Under the pieces are notes generated by a model. That model searched no databases, was not told where the DNA came from, and saw only the letters and a list, made by a program, of their open reading frames with translations. Made by a program: the position numbers and the translations under genes. Shown in pieces: positions 5,492 to 7,873 of a stretch of DNA of 7,873 nt; position 1 is the stretch's first letter, and every line of letters starts with the position of its first letter. The DNA is from Halorhodospira sp. Its GTDB lineage: Bacteria; Pseudomonadota; Gammaproteobacteria; Nitrococcales; Halorhodospiraceae. The DNA is taken from the NCBI GenBank assembly GCA_007121755.1, contig SKJZ01000115.1, positions 1-7,873 of the forward strand, read 5' to 3'.

Positions 5492-6316
5492 TCACCGACG
5501 ACGCCGAGGCCGCTGTGCCCGGCGGGACGGGCGCCGCGGCGGCGGCTCCAGTCCCGCGTTACGGTAGAGGATCTCCTTCTCATGGTCGGCCAACTCCCGG
5601 AACCGCCCCCGCCGCAAATCACGAGGCAAGACCACCGGCCCGTACCGTACCCGGATGAGCCGGCTTACCTTCACCTCCTGCGACTCCCAAAGCCGCCGTA
5701 CCTCCCGGTTGCGCCCCTCCTTCACGATAACGTGGTACCAGGCATTTCCCGCCTCCGTCGGCTCATCCAACGGCATCCCCGACTCGACCACCTCGAAGTG
5801 CGCCGGCCCGTCGTCCAGCTCCACGCCACTGACCAACCGCCGGACCATCTCCTCGGTGACCTCGCCGTAGATCCGGCAGGCATACTCCCGCTCCACCTCC
5901 CGCGAAGGGTGCATCAGCGCGTGCGCCAACTCTCCGTCGGTGGTAAAGAGCAACAAACCCTGGCTGTTGAGATCGAGACGGCCGACCGCGATCCAGCGGC
6001 CGCGCACCTTCGGCAACCGGCGAAAAACCGTCGGCCGACCCTCGGGATCGGAGCGGGTAATCAACTCCCCCTCGGGCTTGTTGTAGATCAACACGCGCCG
6101 CGGCGGATCACGCTGGATGCGCTGGATGGTCCGGCCGTCCAGCTCTACATGGGCGCGGGCGGTCACCCGGTCGCCGAGGCTCGCCACACTACCGTCCACA
6201 GTGACACGGCCGGCAGCGATAACCGCCTCCAATTCACGGCGCGACCCCAGCCCGGCCCGGGCCAGGACCTTCTGGAGCTTCTCGCCCTCGCGAGGTGTCT
6301 CGTCGCTATCGTTCAC
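5492..6316 (-). CDS. rluB: 23S rRNA pseudouridine synthase RluB (RsuA family)
   Basis: Isomerises a uridine (U2605 in E. coli numbering) of 23S rRNA to pseudouridine. The protein is 274 aa. An S4 RNA-binding domain covers about 12-60 (EKLQKVLARAGLGSRRELE); the catalytic domain follows with LIYNKPEGELITRSDPEGR (76-94) and the active-site Asp115 in GRLDLNSQGLLLFT. KEGRNREVRRL (199-209) is the RsuA/RluB/E/F signature. The C-terminus is a basic tail rich in proline and arginine (259-274), a common RluB feature thought to aid RNA contact. The start is GTG at 6316, overlapping the scpB TGA in a GTGA junction. It is third in a scpA-scpB-rluB operon, an arrangement widespread in proteobacteria. RluF or RluE are less likely because of length, S4 domain and synteny. 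Confidence 0.93.
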   Translation of the reverse strand: MNDSDETPREGEKLQKVLARAGLGSRRELEAVIAAGRVTVDGSVASLGDRVTARAHVELDGRTIQRIQRDPPRRVLIYNKPEGELITRSDPEGRPTVFRRLPKVRGRWIAVGRLDLNSQGLLLFTTDGELAHALMHPSREVEREYACRIYGEVTEEMVRRLVSGVELDDGPAHFEVVESGMPLDEPTEAGNAWYHVIVKEGRNREVRRLWESQEVKVSRLIRVRYGPVVLPRDLRRGRFRELADHEKEILYRNAGLEPPPRRPSRRAQRPRRRR

Positions 6317-7023
6317 GAACGCCCTTCTCCGGTACCGTCCGTCTCCCCATCGCCGCCGCGCTCGTCCGCGGTGGCGTCCTCGGTATCCGTCCCGGCATCA
6401 TCGATTTCGTCATCACGCCCACCGTCATTGTCCCCGTCGTCCGGCACCGCCTCATCGTCCTGCTCTGGCAAGCGCAGATCGAGTTCCAAGTGTGCCTGAT
6501 CGGGGTCTTGCAGTGTCGCCAGGTCGGGCAGGTTGTCGAGCGAACGCAGATTGAAATGCTCCAGGAAGGCGCGCGTGGTCGCATACATCGCCGGCCGTCC
6601 AGGCATATCCTTGCGACCCACCACGCGAATCCAGCCGCGCTCCTCCAGCGTACGCACAATCGACGTGCTTACGGTAACGCCGCGCACCTGTTCGATCTCG
6701 CCGCGGGTGATCGGCTGGCGGTAGGCGATCAGTGCCAACGTCTCCAGCAGTGCCCGCGAGTAGCGCGCCGGTTTCTCCTCCCACAGGCGCGACAACCACG
6801 GCGACAACTCCGACCGCACCTGAATGCGATACCCGCCGGCGACCTCCCGAACCTCGATCCCCCGGTCGGCGTAATCGCTACTTAATTCCGCAATGACACG
6901 GCGGACTTCCTCCCGGCCGGGGGCCTCGCCGGCCTCGAACAGCCCCTGGAGGCGATCAATGGTGAGCGCCTCGCCGGCGGCCATGAGGGCGGCCTCGATT
7001 ATGCTTTTCACTTTCGGTTGCAA
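6313..7023 (-). CDS. scpB: Segregation and condensation protein B
   Basis: Winged-helix subunit of the SMC-ScpAB condensin complex that organises and helps segregate the chromosome. The protein is 236 aa. Two winged-helix domains are visible: the first at about 5-80 (VKSIIEAALMAAGEALTID), the second at about 88-160 with ALLETLALIAYRQPITRGEI and GRKDMPGRPAMYATT, both hallmarks of ScpB. Residues 187-236 are a low-complexity acidic tail rich in Asp, Glu and Gly, beyond the folded part. The start is uncertain: TTG at 7023 has GGTGA six bases upstream, and GTG at 7011 gives the more family-like MKSIIEAAL but lacks a ribosome site. The frame is open upstream to the scpA stop, in the same phase. Its stop overlaps the rluB GTG. 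E. coli uses MukBEF instead, so this lineage uses SMC-ScpAB. Confidence 0.92.
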   Translation of the reverse strand: MQPKVKSIIEAALMAAGEALTIDRLQGLFEAGEAPGREEVRRVIAELSSDYADRGIEVREVAGGYRIQVRSELSPWLSRLWEEKPARYSRALLETLALIAYRQPITRGEIEQVRGVTVSTSIVRTLEERGWIRVVGRKDMPGRPAMYATTRAFLEHFNLRSLDNLPDLATLQDPDQAHLELDLRLPEQDDEAVPDDGDNDGGRDDEIDDAGTDTEDATADERGGDGETDGTGEGRS

Positions 7024-7039
7024 GGCATCACCATTGGCC

Positions 7040-7058
7040 CCGCACTCGCCCAGTGCGG
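7040..7058 (-). promoter_or_regulatory. Hairpin just before the scpB start
   Basis: CCGCACT (7040-7046) and AGTGCGG (7052-7058) are exact reverse complements around a 5-nt loop. In the minus-strand mRNA it lies between the scpA stop and the scpB TTG, about 17 bases upstream of the start, so it could tune translation of scpB relative to scpA. GC-rich DNA yields such stems by chance; support is modest. Confidence 0.35.
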
Positions 7059-7095
7059 CGCGGGAAGGTCGAACGGCCAGCCGGGCGCGCCCAAA

Positions 7096-7873
7096 TCAAC
7101 GGGCACGCACATAGATCGGAGCCAGCGGCTCATTTTGGACCAACTCCACCAGCGATTCACGCACCAGTTCCAGCAACGCCAGGAAGGTCACCACCACGCC
7201 GGCCCGCCCCTTCTCCACGGGTAGGATCTCCGTGAAGGTGCAGTAGTGCTCTCCGGAAATCCGCACCAGGATCTCGCTCATCCGCTCGCGCACGCTCAGG
7301 TTTTCGCGCTTAACATGGTGGTGCTCGCTTAGCCGAGCCCGGCGCATCACCTCCGCCAGCGCCAACAACAACTCCCGCAACCCGACATCCGGCGGCCGCT
7401 GTTGTGGATGGCAATCCGGCGCCCCGACATAGCTCAACAAGGTGTCGCGCCCGACCCGCGGCATGGCGTCGAGCTGTTCGGCGGCCTGCTTGAAACGCTC
7501 GTACTCCTGGAGGCGGCGGATCAATTCGGCCCGCGGGTCCACATCCTCCTCTTCCGGCGCCGCCGGTGGCCGCGGCAGAAGCATGCGCGACTTGATCTCG
7601 GCCAGCATGGCGGCCATGACCAGGTACTCCGCGGCCAACTCCAACCGCAACTCCTGCATCAACTCCACGTACATAATGTATTGCCGCGTGATCTCGGCAA
7701 TGGGGATATCGAGGATATCGAGGTTCTGCCGCCGGATCAGATAGAGCAGCAGATCGAGCGGCCCCTCGAAGGTCTCCAAGAAGACTTCCAGCGCGTCCGG
7801 CGGAATGTAGAGATCGTGGGGCAGCTGCTCGACCGCCTCACCGGCCACGCGGGCGACGGCGGCCGCAGCCCCC
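7096..7873 (-). CDS. scpA: Segregation and condensation protein A (5' end outside window)
   Basis: Kleisin subunit that bridges the SMC heads and binds ScpB. The N-terminal SMC-binding part is clear (DALEVFLETFEGPLDLLLYL, IRRQNLDILDIPIAEITRQY, EYLVMAAMLAEIKSRMLLP), then a charged linker (PPAAPEEEDVDPRAEL), then the C-terminal winged helix (FTEILPVEKGRAGVVVTFLALLELV). A GTG at 7848 would give 250 aa, but the frame stays open to the window edge. Gammaproteobacterial ScpA usually has more residues before the QLPxDLYIPPDALEVFLE segment (here QLPHDLYIPP), so I treat the gene as cut by the window edge. The stop is TGA (7096-7098); scpB follows in the same frame. It is probably the first of the three-gene operon seen here, though genes upstream may belong to it. 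Confidence 0.93.
   Translation of the reverse strand, partial: GAAAAVARVAGEAVEQLPHDLYIPPDALEVFLETFEGPLDLLLYLIRRQNLDILDIPIAEITRQYIMYVELMQELRLELAAEYLVMAAMLAEIKSRMLLPRPPAAPEEEDVDPRAELIRRLQEYERFKQAAEQLDAMPRVGRDTLLSYVGAPDCHPQQRPPDVGLRELLLALAEVMRRARLSEHHHVKRENLSVRERMSEILVRISGEHYCTFTEILPVEKGRAGVVVTFLALLELVRESLVELVQNEPLAPIYVRAR

Noticed and set aside
5468..6499. 343-codon plus-strand open frame opposite rluB and the end of scpB
   Set aside because: The minus strand has clear RluB and ScpB motifs; this frame is proline/arginine/histidine-rich shadow sequence.
7083..7092. Palindrome GGGCGCGCCC after scpA as a regulatory site
   Set aside because: A 10-bp GC palindrome is expected by chance at this GC content and has no loop for a stable hairpin.

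Overview
The window is a dense, GC-rich (roughly two thirds G+C) chromosomal segment of a proteobacterium. Gene content and order point to a gammaproteobacterium. The block of a TRZ/ATZ-type deaminase, ubiG, a MupP-like phosphatase and a YciK-type dehydrogenase matches the arrangement I recall from Pseudomonas (PA3170 to PA3173), and the scpA-scpB-rluB block is also typical. GC content and the very acidic ScpB tail would suit a halophilic Ectothiorhodospiraceae member such as Halorhodospira; that genus-level guess is inference only.

Layout, left to right. Positions 1-124 form a leader with a 15-bp tandem direct repeat, a perfect 12-bp hairpin and a -10-like box ahead of a plus-strand operon: an amidohydrolase of the MTA/SAH deaminase family (125-1486), ubiG (1483-2229) and a HAD phosphatase (2226-2942), joined by 4-nt stop/start overlaps. 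A minus-strand Crp/Fnr regulator (2902-3627) converges on the phosphatase with a 41-nt overlap. A 217-bp divergent region (3628-3844) separates it from a second plus-strand pair: a YciK-like SDR (3845-4615) and a DNA glycosylase related to endonuclease III/MagIII (4612-5310), again overlapping by 4 nt.

Positions 5302-5454 hold the most striking structure: a long inverted repeat with 45-bp perfect arms (49/50 when extended) around a 53-nt loop that contains further hairpins. It sits between convergent genes and overlaps the stop codon of the glycosylase gene. Beyond it, on the minus strand and transcribed right to left, lie scpA (5' end outside the window), scpB and rluB. These encode the kleisin and winged-helix subunits of the SMC-ScpAB complex and a 23S rRNA pseudouridine synthase.

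Functionally this is mostly housekeeping: nucleoside salvage, ubiquinone synthesis, cell-wall recycling or metabolite repair, base-excision repair, chromosome segregation and rRNA modification. I do not see a phage, CRISPR, toxin-antitoxin or defence system. The items worth a second look are the long inverted repeat, the leader repeats, the unusual recognition helix of the Crp/Fnr protein, the glycosylase without the lyase lysine, and the scpA/scpB junction, where one in-frame TGA separates two reading frames.
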